NCBI GenBank assembly: GCA_016714445.1 | Contig: JADJNF010000007.1 | Coordinates: 310,001 to 374,000 of the forward strand | Source: Saprospiraceae bacterium | GTDB taxonomy: Bacteria > Bacteroidota > Bacteroidia > Chitinophagales > Saprospiraceae | Length of the DNA stretch: 64,000 bases | Reading direction: 5' to 3' | Shown: positions 36,254 to 45,341 of the stretch, piece after piece | Position numbering within the stretch: position 1 is the stretch's first letter | Layout of the letters: every line of letters starts with the position of its first letter | Notes under the pieces: model-generated | What the model was told of the DNA's origin: nothing | The model's input: only the letters and a program-made list of their open reading frames with translations | The model's database searches: none | Translations under genes and position numbers: made by a program

Positions 36254-38501
36254 ATGACACTTGTAAAAATATCCCACGGCAGAAGATCATTCATCAAAAG
36301 CAGCGCGCTCGCAGGCGGTGGAATGATGATCGGATTCAGTTGGCTGGCATCCTGCAAACCTACCCCGGAACAATTGCTGACCATGCCCAAAGAGTGGTTT
36401 AAAATAAACGGTTTCCTGAAAATAGGTGAAAACGGTGTAGTCACCATCATGTCACCAAATCCGGAGATCGGTCAGAATGTTAAAACGTCGATGCCGATGA
36501 TCGTTGCTGAGGAACTCGATGTGGACTGGAAATATGTGGTAGTAGAACAGGCACCGCTGGACACTTCTATTTTTACCAGACAATTGGCGGGAGGCAGTCA
36601 GTCTATCCGTCATGGTTGGGAAGGACTCAGAATGGCCGGTGCCACTGCGCGTCAGATGCTCAAAGAAGCTGCGGCGAAGGCCTGGGGTGTACCAGTATCG
36701 GAAATCACCACGGAAGCCAGTATGCTCCACCATAAAGCCAGTAGTAAATCTGCTGGGTATGGCGAAATGGCTTCATCTGCTGCCGGCATAGCAGTGCCCA
36801 AAGAAGTCAAACTCAAAGAAATCAGCGAGTACAAAATCATAGGTACATCCAGAAACAATGTAGATGGTCAGAAAATAGTAACAGGCAAACCATTATTTGG
36901 GCTGGATTATAAAAAAGAAGGCATGCTGATCGCCATGATTGTGCATCCTCCTGCATTTGGTCTGAAACTCAAATCATTTGACGGCGCCGCAGCAAAATCG
37001 ATGCCCGGCATCAAAGATGTGTTTAAGATCAATGTCTATAATGAAGGAGAGACTCAGTGGTGCGATACCATTTCATTCAATGAACTGGTTGTCGTGGTTG
37101 GCAATACCACCTGGGAAGTGATGAACGCTAAAAAAGCCATTACCTGCGAATGGGAGCAGATCAACAGAAAGGAAAAAGATTTACCGTTTTTTGGAAAAAC
37201 CAAGAAAGTGGTCACACCTTCCGGACTTGAAAATTCAGGCGATCACCTGGCACAAATGATTGCCGCTTCCAAATCTACTGCCACCGTTGTTAGAAAAGAT
37301 GGCGACCCGGAAGCAGCATTCAAAAAAGCAACAACCATTCTGGAGCGAAGTTATACTGCACCATTTCTGGCCCACAGTCCGCTGGAGCCGATGAACTTTT
37401 TTGCCCATGTGACTGCAGAAAAAGCAGAACTGGTAGGACCGATACAAACGCCCGAGTTTATGGAAAAATCCGCTTCCATAAGACTGGGACTACCTATAGA
37501 AAAAATAGATATCCAAATGACCCGTATGGGTGGCGGATTCGGTCGCAGATTGTATGGACATTTTGTGGTAGAAGCAGCCGTTATTTCGCAAAAAGGTAAA
37601 CGCACCCATCAAATTGATCTACACCAGAGAAGATGATATGACTACCGGTATATATCGTCCGGCGTACCATGCTACTTACCGGGCGGCGCTTGATGAAAAT
37701 AAAAACCTGATTGCATTTCATGTGAAAACAGGTGGTGTCCCGGAAAGTTCCTTGTCTGCCAATCGTTTTCCGGCGGGAGCAGTAGATAATTATCTCGCAG
37801 AAGAATGGACCATTGTGTCCAATGTAAGTGTAGGTGCGTTCAGGGCACCCGGATCGAATTTTATAGCAGGGGCTGAGCAGTCTTTTCTCGATGAGCTCGC
37901 AGAAACGATGGGCAAAGACCCGATAGATTTGAGATTGGAATTGCTCGAAAAAGCCAAAACAAGTCCTGTAGGCAAAGACAATGACTACGAAGCAGAAAGA
38001 TATGCCGGCGTACTTCAGCTCATCAAAGAGAAGTCAGGTTGGGGCAAAGATCCGGCTGGATTGCATCGTGGTGTAGCGGCTTATTTCTGTCACAATACCT
38101 ATGTAGCTCAAATAGTAGACATAGAAATGAAGGACAATGCACCGGTGATAAAAAAAGTAACCGCAGCCGTAGATTGTGGCATCGTAATCAACCCTGTAGC
38201 AGCTACCAATCTGGCAGAAGGTGGTATCATCGATGGTATAGGTCATGGTTCGTACAGTGCTATTACGCTCAAAGATGGTGTACCACAACAAAACAACTTT
38301 AATACCTACCGACTCATCAGGCACAGAGAAGCACCAAAGGAAATAGAAGTTCATTTTGTAGATAACAAAAAAGATCCCACAGGTCTCGGCGAGCCACTCA
38401 ATCCACCAGTGATCGGTGCGTTGGCCAATGCATTATACAAAGCGACAGGAAAGCGATATTATGACCAGCCGTTTTTGGTAGATCCTAAGTTGATGGGGTA
38501 G
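36254..38501 (+). CDS. Mo-binding subunit of an isoquinoline 1-oxidoreductase-type hydroxylase, frame broken by one extra base
   Basis: Catalytic subunit that hydroxylates an aldehyde or N-heterocycle. The start carries a twin-arginine signal (GRRSFIKSSALAGGGMM), so the folded enzyme is exported by Tat. The first frame runs to about VVEAAVISQK, then continues one frame over at NAPIKLIYTREDDM and ends at 38501 with the usual GEPLNPPVIGALANALYKAT block. Removing one A from the run of five at 37590-37594 joins the two into 748 residues, the normal family length. The Mo-pterin motif TRMGGGFGRRLYGHFVVEA is intact. As written the protein would be truncated. The next gene is a transposase, with flanking repeats starting 31 bp after the stop. 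Confidence 0.87.
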
Positions 38502-38532
38502 TGAAGTGAGAATAATCTGTAATCAAATACAC

Positions 38533-38559
38533 TGCTGGCGCAAGTTTGCAACTTGTGCC
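38533..38559 (+). repeat. 27-bp terminal repeat of the REP-transposase unit, left copy
   Basis: A 27-bp sequence whose core is itself an imperfect palindrome (GGCGCAAGTT / AACTTGTGCC around TGC). An exact reverse-complement copy lies at 39248-39274 on the other side of the transposase gene. This is the arrangement of a REP-type element with its RAYT gene. Confidence 0.9.
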
Positions 38560-38577
38560 TTTTATAACCAACAGCCA

Positions 38578-39165
38578 TTAATTACTAAACACATAACCTT
38601 CGAGACTCATTGGCCTTTCTAATATTTCAACATCCAAAACACCTCTTATACCTAAATAATCTCTGGCACTACTAAGTAAATAATGGTCAGCTTCACTAAC
38701 TATACCTGCCACAACTGGATTATTATGAATATAATCTATCTTTTGAAATGTAACTAAAGGGCTAAAAAGTTCAATAGGATGGTTGTCTTGTTGCCAAAAT
38801 TGATATTCTTTATTATTACTTTTATTTTGCCCCGCGTTTCTAAAAATTTTCATCATCCACTCTTTTCTGCTTTCAATTGAGTTGTTTTCTATTGCTTCGA
38901 TAAGTTTTTTAGAAGTGAATTTTTTAAGATCTCGTAAAATATCTGAAAGGCTGTACTGACCTGATCTGGAAAACACCAAATGTATATGATTACTCATCAA
39001 GCACCAAGCATGCAAGATTAATCCTTTATTTTGCTGACAATACCTCACACTATCGATAAATATATCATTATATGCAGGTCTGGTAAAAACATCTACCCAT
39101 GATACGGTAGCAAAACTTACAAAATACACTCCTTCATTATCTAAAAACTTGTACTTAGTGCTCAT
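38578..39165 (-). CDS. REP-associated tyrosine transposase (RAYT, Y1 HUH family)
   Basis: 195 residues. The HUH nuclease motif is H60-I-H62 in HAWCLMSNHIHLVF, and the catalytic tyrosine is Y145 in KIDYIHNNPVVAGIV. This is the IS200/IS605-like TnpA_REP family, whose members cut and move short palindromic repeats as single strands. It is bracketed by perfect inverted copies of such a repeat. The gene looks intact. It sits directly after the Mo hydroxylase gene and probably arrived there by transposition. Confidence 0.93.
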   Translation of the reverse strand: MSTKYKFLDNEGVYFVSFATVSWVDVFTRPAYNDIFIDSVRYCQQNKGLILHAWCLMSNHIHLVFSRSGQYSLSDILRDLKKFTSKKLIEAIENNSIESRKEWMMKIFRNAGQNKSNNKEYQFWQQDNHPIELFSPLVTFQKIDYIHNNPVVAGIVSEADHYLLSSARDYLGIRGVLDVEILERPMSLEGYVFSN

Positions 39166-39247
39166 GCTCGCTTAATTATCATATGTAAATCCTAACAAAA
39201 TCCTTACCATAAACGAAAGCTGGATAAAGCGATGGCTGGATGTTAGA

Positions 39248-39274
39248 GGCACAAGTTGCAAACTTGCGCCAGCA
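39248..39274 (-). repeat. 27-bp terminal repeat of the REP-transposase unit, right copy
   Basis: Exact reverse complement of 38533-38559 over all 27 bases, located 83 bp upstream of the transposase start. Confidence 0.9.
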
Positions 39275-39674
39275 ATAGTAATACTTGCAACGCTTAAAAG
39301 ATACGTAGCATCGGCCCATATACAAACAAGGGATTTTAATCCGTTGTTGTATTCACGCTGGTTGTAATTACTATGTTGATCTATGAATTTGTTGCTGCAA
39401 ATTATAATAAGTTCTTTTTAACCAACCCTTTTATAAACTTTTTACGTCCTTAAAAACGTTTATATATTGAATCATATTAAAAATATACTGCCATGAAATC
39501 GACATAAAAAATAATCAGGGTTTATTTTACCTGCCCGACTAACGTGTTCAGGCGGATACAAACCACAATGATTATTTTTTATCAAACCCGCCTGCTACAA
39601 TTCGGGCAGGGATTCAATCCGCTTGTTCCAAATCGGACAAGTCTGACCTTTAAAAACAAATAAAAAATAAACAG
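39275..39674. repeat. 400-bp non-coding stretch with an inverted repeat pair (39504-39582)
   Basis: No gene. A 14-bp perfect inverted repeat (ATAAAAAATAATCA at 39504-39517, complement at 39569-39582) encloses 51 bp. A smaller hairpin (CTTGTTCC...GGACAAG) follows near 39630. The mix of small palindromes suggests several past element insertions or MITE-like remnants upstream of the serpin. Confidence 0.5.
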
Positions 39675-40889
39675 ATGAAACAAATACATGTATTGAATCT
39701 AATCATACTATCTTTTTTTGTTACTTTCATTTCCTGCTCCAAATCCGATAAAGATCCGGTTAAAAATGAAAATACGGTGAAAGTAGAATCCATACAAACA
39801 TTGGCTGATGCAAATCAAACTTTTGGATGGAATCTTCTGAAACAAGAACTCATCCGTCAACCTGACAAAAATGTAGTCATCTCGCCATTAAGTGTTCAGA
39901 TAGCACTATATATGGCCATCAATGGTGCAGAAGGTACTACCGAAAATGAAATGCTGGAAATGTTACAGTGTAAAGGTTGTGACATAAAATCCATCAATGA
40001 GCAAACCAAACTTCTGGTTCAGCTTCTGAGCAAAGAAAGTGGACATCCTACCCTGTCTTTAGCCAATGGATTTTTCTATGATGACCAAAGATTGACGTTA
40101 AGTCCATCCTTTAAAAATGATCTTGTTGCTTATGATTGTGTTTTTGAAAAGGAAAATTTTTCCAATAAAACCCAGGCTTTAAACCTGATAAACAATTGGG
40201 TGAAGGAAAAAACAAAAGGAAAAATTGATAAGATACTGGATGACATAAAGGCCGAAGATATTGCCTTTTTAATCAATGCATTGTATTTTAAATCAGACTG
40301 GTCGGCTGGTTTTCCGGAAGAGTTTACCAGAGAAGATGATTTTTATACTTCTAAAGGAGAAAAAAAGAAGGCAACATTTATTGCAGATGACAGATCAGTT
40401 CCCTTTTATCTGGACAGCAATATCAAAGTTGTAGATATACCTTTCAAAGATTCTACCTATAGTTTGACATTAATCAGGCAGGAAAGTGGAAACGAAATAC
40501 TCCATCCGGACATCTACCACGACCTCATCAAAAAAGTAAATTATAACCGGGCGATCATCACTTTTCCTAAGATCAAGGTAAGTTATGATAATGACATTAT
40601 TCAATCGCTTAAGGCTTTAGGAATGACAACCGCCTTTAATCCAACAGCTGCTGATTTCACTTCACTTGGTGTTTCATCCAACAGGATTTTTATCAATCAG
40701 CTCAAACATAAGGTGGTGCTTGATATTGATGAAAAAGGAGTAGAAGGAGCAGCGGTTACATCCATCGGATTTGGAGTGACTTCCGCGCCGCCATATCTGA
40801 AATTTGACAAACCTTTCTACATAGTCCTACGTCACATTCAGAGTAATACCATTATATTTTCAGGTAAGATCAATGACCCATTGCTATAA
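39675..40889 (+). CDS. serpin-family protease inhibitor lipoprotein
   Basis: 404 residues. The lipobox (LSFFVTFISC, lipidated C21) anchors it outside the inner membrane. A complete serpin fold follows: NVVISPLSVQIALYMAINGA, FLINALYFKSDWSAGF, VDIPFKDSTYSLTLI and the C-terminal FDKPFYIVLRHIQSNTIIFS. The reactive loop is DEKGVEGAAVTSIGFGVTSA. Its hinge (G-V-E-G-A-A-V) has the small residues needed for inhibition, though Val replaces the usual Thr at P14. By alignment from the hinge the scissile bond would be near T-S, which would not suit a trypsin-like target. It probably protects cell-surface proteins from proteases. Confidence 0.93.
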   Translation: MKQIHVLNLIILSFFVTFISCSKSDKDPVKNENTVKVESIQTLADANQTFGWNLLKQELIRQPDKNVVISPLSVQIALYMAINGAEGTTENEMLEMLQCKGCDIKSINEQTKLLVQLLSKESGHPTLSLANGFFYDDQRLTLSPSFKNDLVAYDCVFEKENFSNKTQALNLINNWVKEKTKGKIDKILDDIKAEDIAFLINALYFKSDWSAGFPEEFTREDDFYTSKGEKKKATFIADDRSVPFYLDSNIKVVDIPFKDSTYSLTLIRQESGNEILHPDIYHDLIKKVNYNRAIITFPKIKVSYDNDIIQSLKALGMTTAFNPTAADFTSLGVSSNRIFINQLKHKVVLDIDEKGVEGAAVTSIGFGVTSAPPYLKFDKPFYIVLRHIQSNTIIFSGKINDPLL

Positions 40890-40968
40890 AAATGAACTTT
40901 TCTACTTTTTGATAAGTTAACAATCAAAAAGTAAATCATGTCAATTATAAAAACGCCACTTTAGCCGT

Positions 40969-41196
40969 TTGGTTGGCACGGCTTCAGAAGGTCATTATAT
41001 TGAGGTAAATCAAAGAGTCAGTTTGGATTTTTATATGGATGACATCTTATTATCTGACGAATTTTTAGTTATCCCCGGCCTTAGTGAAGAAGTCATCATA
41101 GGCGCAGCAACCATGCAAAAATGGCGCATTAAACTCGATTTTGAACACGACAAAGCAATTGTTGATCCTAAGGTAGCCAAGATGCAATTGGTGTAA
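40969..41196 (+). pseudogene. C-terminal fragment of a retropepsin-like aspartic protease
   Basis: 75 codons from a TTG, preceded in frame by stops. The text (ISO-type end) EEVIIGAATMQKWRIKLDFE and VDPKVAKMQLV matches the second half of small clan-AA aspartic proteases, which end in a LLGA...D..V.P pattern. The catalytic D-[ST]-G half is missing. An ATG at 40938 is in another frame and stops after eight codons. It is probably the remnant of a gene whose start was lost. Confidence 0.5.
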
Positions 41197-41206
41197 CTTA
41201 TTGCTT

Positions 41207-41244
41207 TAAAATGAAAACATACGATTAAAATGAAAACATACGAT
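41207..41244. repeat. perfect 19-bp tandem duplication
   Basis: The unit TAAAATGAAAACATACGAT occurs twice with no gap (41207-41225 and 41226-41244), just after the protease fragment. Confidence 0.85.
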
Positions 41245-41309
41245 TCATTCCTGTGATAGTCTTCACAGTCAACCGCATAAGATAAATTTAAAGAACTTAA
41301 TTTTGAGTT

Positions 41310-41421
41310 TTCTCCGAAAAGTATAATTTAGCCACAAAGGCACAAAAACACAAAGAATCACTAATTTCAAACAGTTGATAATCATTTCTTTGTGAACATT
41401 TGAGCCTTTGAGTCTTAGAGA
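41310..41421 (+). repeat. dispersed repeat, copy 1
   Basis: About 110 bp beginning TCTCCGAAAAGTATAATT and containing GCCACAAAGGCACAAA and CATTTCTTTGTGAAC. A diverged copy in inverse orientation lies at 49011-49118. Shared blocks are interrupted by substitutions and a small indel, so the copies are old. No open frame; probably a small mobile or structural intergenic element. Confidence 0.75.
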
Positions 41422-41525
41422 CATTTCAATATTTTGACTTTTCGGAATGAACTTAATATTTCAGATTTTTATTACTTTTGCAGAATGCGGGACCATGAAA
41501 TCAAGATTGATAATAAAGTATTGAA

Positions 41526-42647
41526 ATGAAAGAAATCAGAGACATCATACGCAGTTATCAGGCACATAAATCTTTAGGGAAAGGATGTGCATTGGCGACC
41601 GTAGTACACGTCGAAGGTTCATCCTACCGACGTCCGGGTGCAAGGATGCTGATCTCGGAAGACGGCAGACTGACCGGAGCCATCAGCGGTGGTTGTCTGG
41701 AAGGAGATGCGATGCGTAAAGCACTTCATGTCATCAATGAACAGGTACCCGCACTTGTCACATACGATACCATGGATGAAGACGATGCGACGATAGGCAT
41801 TGGTCTCGGATGTAATGGCATCATAAAAATCCTGATTGAACCTATAGATGATAAGATGGCTGACCATCCCATAGAACTATTGGAAAAGATGACATCTGAC
41901 AGACAAAATGCAGTTGTTGTCACCTTTTTTTCCTTCCGGTATAAAAAACAACCCAATGCAGGAACCCGGTTATTTATAGATGTTAACGGAAAAGTTACAG
42001 GCAAAAACATGTCAACCAAGCAAACCAATGTACTAAAAGAAGAAGTCCGGAAAGTACATTCAACAGGCAAAAGTACATGGAAAGAATTTGATGTTGATGG
42101 CGAAAAAATGACTGTTTTCCTGGAGTTTGTTCCGCCTGCTGTATCTCTTGTGGTGGTTGGTGCCGGAAATGACGTCATGCCTTTGGTAGATATGGCAGAT
42201 GTATTGGGGTGGGATACCACAGTCATCGACGGTAGAGCCAATTATGCCAAAAAAGAGCGGTTTGCCAAAGCATGTGATGTGCTTATCGCGAAACCCGAAC
42301 AAGTGATCAATAATGTAAGGATAGATGATTTTACTTTTTTTGCATTGATGACCCATAACTACAATTATGACAAAGCACTTCTTTTTGAACTATGTCAAAA
42401 CAACGCCAGATATATCGCCATGCTTGGCCCAAAGAAAAAAATAGAAAGAATGGTCGCTGAATATGAAGAAGAAAACCGACCACTGTCAACAGAGCAGATA
42501 GCCACCATCTACAGTCCGGCGGGATTGGATATCGGAGCGGAAACATCTGAAGAAATAGCACTGTCCATTCTGGCAGAAATCAAAGCCGTGCTGACGCAAA
42601 AGCAAGGAAGTCCACTGAAGAATAAGTTAATTGGGATACATGAGTAA
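41526..42647 (+). CDS. XdhC-family molybdenum-cofactor maturation protein
   Basis: 373 residues. The N-terminal XdhC/CoxI domain has ALATVVHVEGSSYRRPGARM and LTGAISGGCLEGD; the C-terminal Rossmann part has SLVVVGAGNDVMPLVDMADV and ends with SPAGLDIGAETSEEIALSIL. XdhC binds the Mo cofactor, keeps it ready for sulfuration and inserts it into xanthine-dehydrogenase-type enzymes. It is about 3 kb from the Mo-binding subunit; the transposase, serpin and protease remnant lie between. A TACTTTTG -7 box (41473-41480) precedes it. Confidence 0.92.
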   Translation: MKEIRDIIRSYQAHKSLGKGCALATVVHVEGSSYRRPGARMLISEDGRLTGAISGGCLEGDAMRKALHVINEQVPALVTYDTMDEDDATIGIGLGCNGIIKILIEPIDDKMADHPIELLEKMTSDRQNAVVVTFFSFRYKKQPNAGTRLFIDVNGKVTGKNMSTKQTNVLKEEVRKVHSTGKSTWKEFDVDGEKMTVFLEFVPPAVSLVVVGAGNDVMPLVDMADVLGWDTTVIDGRANYAKKERFAKACDVLIAKPEQVINNVRIDDFTFFALMTHNYNYDKALLFELCQNNARYIAMLGPKKKIERMVAEYEEENRPLSTEQIATIYSPAGLDIGAETSEEIALSILAEIKAVLTQKQGSPLKNKLIGIHE

Positions 42648-42917
42648 TCTGGTGATCTGTGATCTGGTGTGATCCAGTGGTCGGTTGGATGTCGTGACCA
42701 CGCTATTTTTTGGAATAAAACCGGTTTAAATTACAGCGGATGAGAGATTTATTTTATCTTTATCGCAGATGTGAAAATATACTCAAAATAAATTGGTTTT
42801 GTCCGGCGAAATGGATGGGTGAAAGAGAAACATACAGCTGCACAATCCTACTTTTTGACATGTGGAATGGCACCATTTATTAACGGTCCTGAAAATTAAT
42901 TATTCAATTTAAAGCTT

Positions 42918-45335
42918 ATGAAAAATGTATTTATCCTTTTGTTTTTGGCATTTTGTATACACATTAATGCCCAGATTATCCATTTTCCGGATGCTAATTT
43001 CAAAAATGCACTGGTGAATACTAAGTGTGTAGATACCGATGGAAATGGTTCTGGTGATACTGATGCGGATTTGAATAATGATGGGGAGATAGAGATTAGC
43101 GAAGCAAATGGAATTTCTAATTTATTAATCGACAGTTTAAATATAAACTCTCTTAGTGGAATTCATTATTTCTCCAATTTACAGATACTTAATTGTCTTA
43201 ATAACAAAATTACAGAATTAGAAGTTAGTCAATTAGCAAAATTAAAGTATCTCAATTTTGGATTTAATAACGTAAGTGTAATTTCACTTATTAGTAATAA
43301 ATTGTTAGTAAATTTATATTGCAATAACAACAAATTAAGTAATTTAGATTTGTCAGAATTAAATAATTTAGAATTATTCTACTGCAATAACAACAAAATA
43401 AGTAATTTAGATTTATCTAAATTGTATAATTTAGAAATATTGTACTGTTCATCTAACACATTTACAAATATTAATATAAAAAATTTACCAAACTTAAAGA
43501 AAATAACATGTTCAAATGGATTATTGAATAATATTGAATTAAAAAACTTACCCAACTTAACTAATCTTACCCTCCTAAGTAACAAATTGAAATCTCTTAA
43601 TCTCCCTTACCTACCTAAACTTAATACCATTGCATGTTCTTGGAATGAAATAGAATCATTTAAAGTGGATAGTATTGCAAAAAGTGGGGTTATTATTTTG
43701 TGTGGTAATAACAAGATTAAAGAACTAGATATGTCATCTATTAATTTTATGTGGCAACTTGATTGCGAAAATAACAACTTAATTTCATTGAAAACTAATG
43801 GTACAACGATATATCATTTAAGATGTCAAAATAATATATTTAATTCATTATTTTTAAAAGAAATAAATGGCTTGTCTACAGTTAATTTTTCAGATAACCC
43901 AAACTTAAAATATATTTGTTGTGAAGAAAAAGATATTAATAAATTTTCAGCACAAGCAATAAATTATGGTTTGAAAGGTATTGAGATTAATAGTTACTGC
44001 ACCTTCACACCAGGTACTAAGTTTTATCTTCTTCAAGGAAAAGACATCTTTGATTTTAATAAAAACGGCTGTGACAATCAAGATAGAGAATTACCAAACA
44101 CAAAGTATAATATAACTAATAGTATTGGTAATATAACTGGTGCTTATATTTCAAACTCTACTGGAAATTACCGAATTCCATTGCAACTAGGCACCTTCAC
44201 CATCACCCCAATTGTAGAAAATCCAAACCACTTCGAAGTAACACCACCATCAATTACTGCCACTTTTCCATCCAACTCCGACACCATCACCCAAAACTTC
44301 TGCATCATACCAAAAGGAATTTTCCGACAAACCAACATCACCGTCATACCACTCTCACCACCTGCCAGACCAGGATTCGACGCATCCTATAAAATCGTAT
44401 GGGAAAATGTAGGCAATCAGATAGAAAGTGGTACACTCAATTTTACTTATGATGAAACATTGTTGGATTATATCTCAGCTATTCAATCACCTGATCAGAT
44501 AGCAGACGGCATCGTAAAATGGAATTTTACCAATCTCCTACCCTTCGAAAAAAGAGAAATCACCGTCACACTCAAAGTCAACAGACCAACAGATACACCT
44601 GCTGTGAATGCAGGAGATAAATTATATCTCACGGCATCTATTCTGGATAATATTTTTACGCTCGAAAATACTGTTGTTGGCTCCTACGACCCGAATGACA
44701 AAACCTGTCTCCAGGGCGAACGAATTAAACCAGATATGATCGGTAAGTACGTGGACTATCTCATCCGCTTTGAAAATACAGGCAACTACGCCGCAGAAAA
44801 TGTAGTCGTCAAAGACATCATCGATACCAAAAGATTTGATGTATCGACCCTACAAATCACAGACGCAAGCCACGAAGTTTACACCCGTATCGAAGGCAAC
44901 AAAGTAGAGTTCATCTTTGAAAAAATACAACTCCCCTTTGATGATGCCAATAATGATGGCTACATCGCTTTTAAGATCAAGACATTACCAACGCTCGTAC
45001 TTGGTGACTCCCTCAAAAATATGGCAGACATTTACTTTGACTATAATTTCCCCATCCGTACCAATGAAGCGAAAACGACGATAGCATTGTCGGTACATAC
45101 GGCAGATATTACAACAGCCATCAGTATTTATCCGAATCCTGTTACAGATATCTTGTATCTCCAGACCGATGAAATCTGGACAAAAGCGGAGATTTATGAT
45201 ATTTCGGGCAGGATTATGCGGTCTGTGACATTGCATGGAACTTCTGTTGATGTCAGTAGTCTGGAAAGAGGTACCTATATTATCAAGCTTAGAAATGGTG
45301 ATAAGTATGGAAATGTGAAATTTGTAAAGATGTAA
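42918..45335 (+). CDS. T9SS-exported leucine-rich-repeat surface protein, paralogue 1
   Basis: 805 residues. After the signal peptide (MKNVFILLFLAFCIHINAQ) comes an EF-hand-like loop block (FPDANFKNALVNTKCVD, then DADLNNDGEIEISEA, a calcium-type DxNxDGxI..E loop), then degenerate leucine-rich repeats at about residues 70-330 (NLELFYCNNNKISNLDLSKL and similar). A conserved beta-sandwich region at about 465-720 has ARPGFDASYKIVWENVGNQ and SYDPNDKTCLQGERI (DUF7619-like). The end is a type A T9SS sorting domain (IYPNPVTDILYLQTDE, AEIYDISGRIMRSVTL, GNVKFVKM). It is exported by type IX secretion and held on the surface. Ligand unknown. The next paralogue starts 6 bp later. Confidence 0.9.
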   Translation: MKNVFILLFLAFCIHINAQIIHFPDANFKNALVNTKCVDTDGNGSGDTDADLNNDGEIEISEANGISNLLIDSLNINSLSGIHYFSNLQILNCLNNKITELEVSQLAKLKYLNFGFNNVSVISLISNKLLVNLYCNNNKLSNLDLSELNNLELFYCNNNKISNLDLSKLYNLEILYCSSNTFTNINIKNLPNLKKITCSNGLLNNIELKNLPNLTNLTLLSNKLKSLNLPYLPKLNTIACSWNEIESFKVDSIAKSGVIILCGNNKIKELDMSSINFMWQLDCENNNLISLKTNGTTIYHLRCQNNIFNSLFLKEINGLSTVNFSDNPNLKYICCEEKDINKFSAQAINYGLKGIEINSYCTFTPGTKFYLLQGKDIFDFNKNGCDNQDRELPNTKYNITNSIGNITGAYISNSTGNYRIPLQLGTFTITPIVENPNHFEVTPPSITATFPSNSDTITQNFCIIPKGIFRQTNITVIPLSPPARPGFDASYKIVWENVGNQIESGTLNFTYDETLLDYISAIQSPDQIADGIVKWNFTNLLPFEKREITVTLKVNRPTDTPAVNAGDKLYLTASILDNIFTLENTVVGSYDPNDKTCLQGERIKPDMIGKYVDYLIRFENTGNYAAENVVVKDIIDTKRFDVSTLQITDASHEVYTRIEGNKVEFIFEKIQLPFDDANNDGYIAFKIKTLPTLVLGDSLKNMADIYFDYNFPIRTNEAKTTIALSVHTADITTAISIYPNPVTDILYLQTDEIWTKAEIYDISGRIMRSVTLHGTSVDVSSLERGTYIIKLRNGDKYGNVKFVKM

Positions 45336-45341
45336 AAAAAC

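Noticed and set aside
42060..42356. Long antisense open frames within xdhC and other genes
   Set aside because: They are shadows of well-supported genes, with no independent signals.
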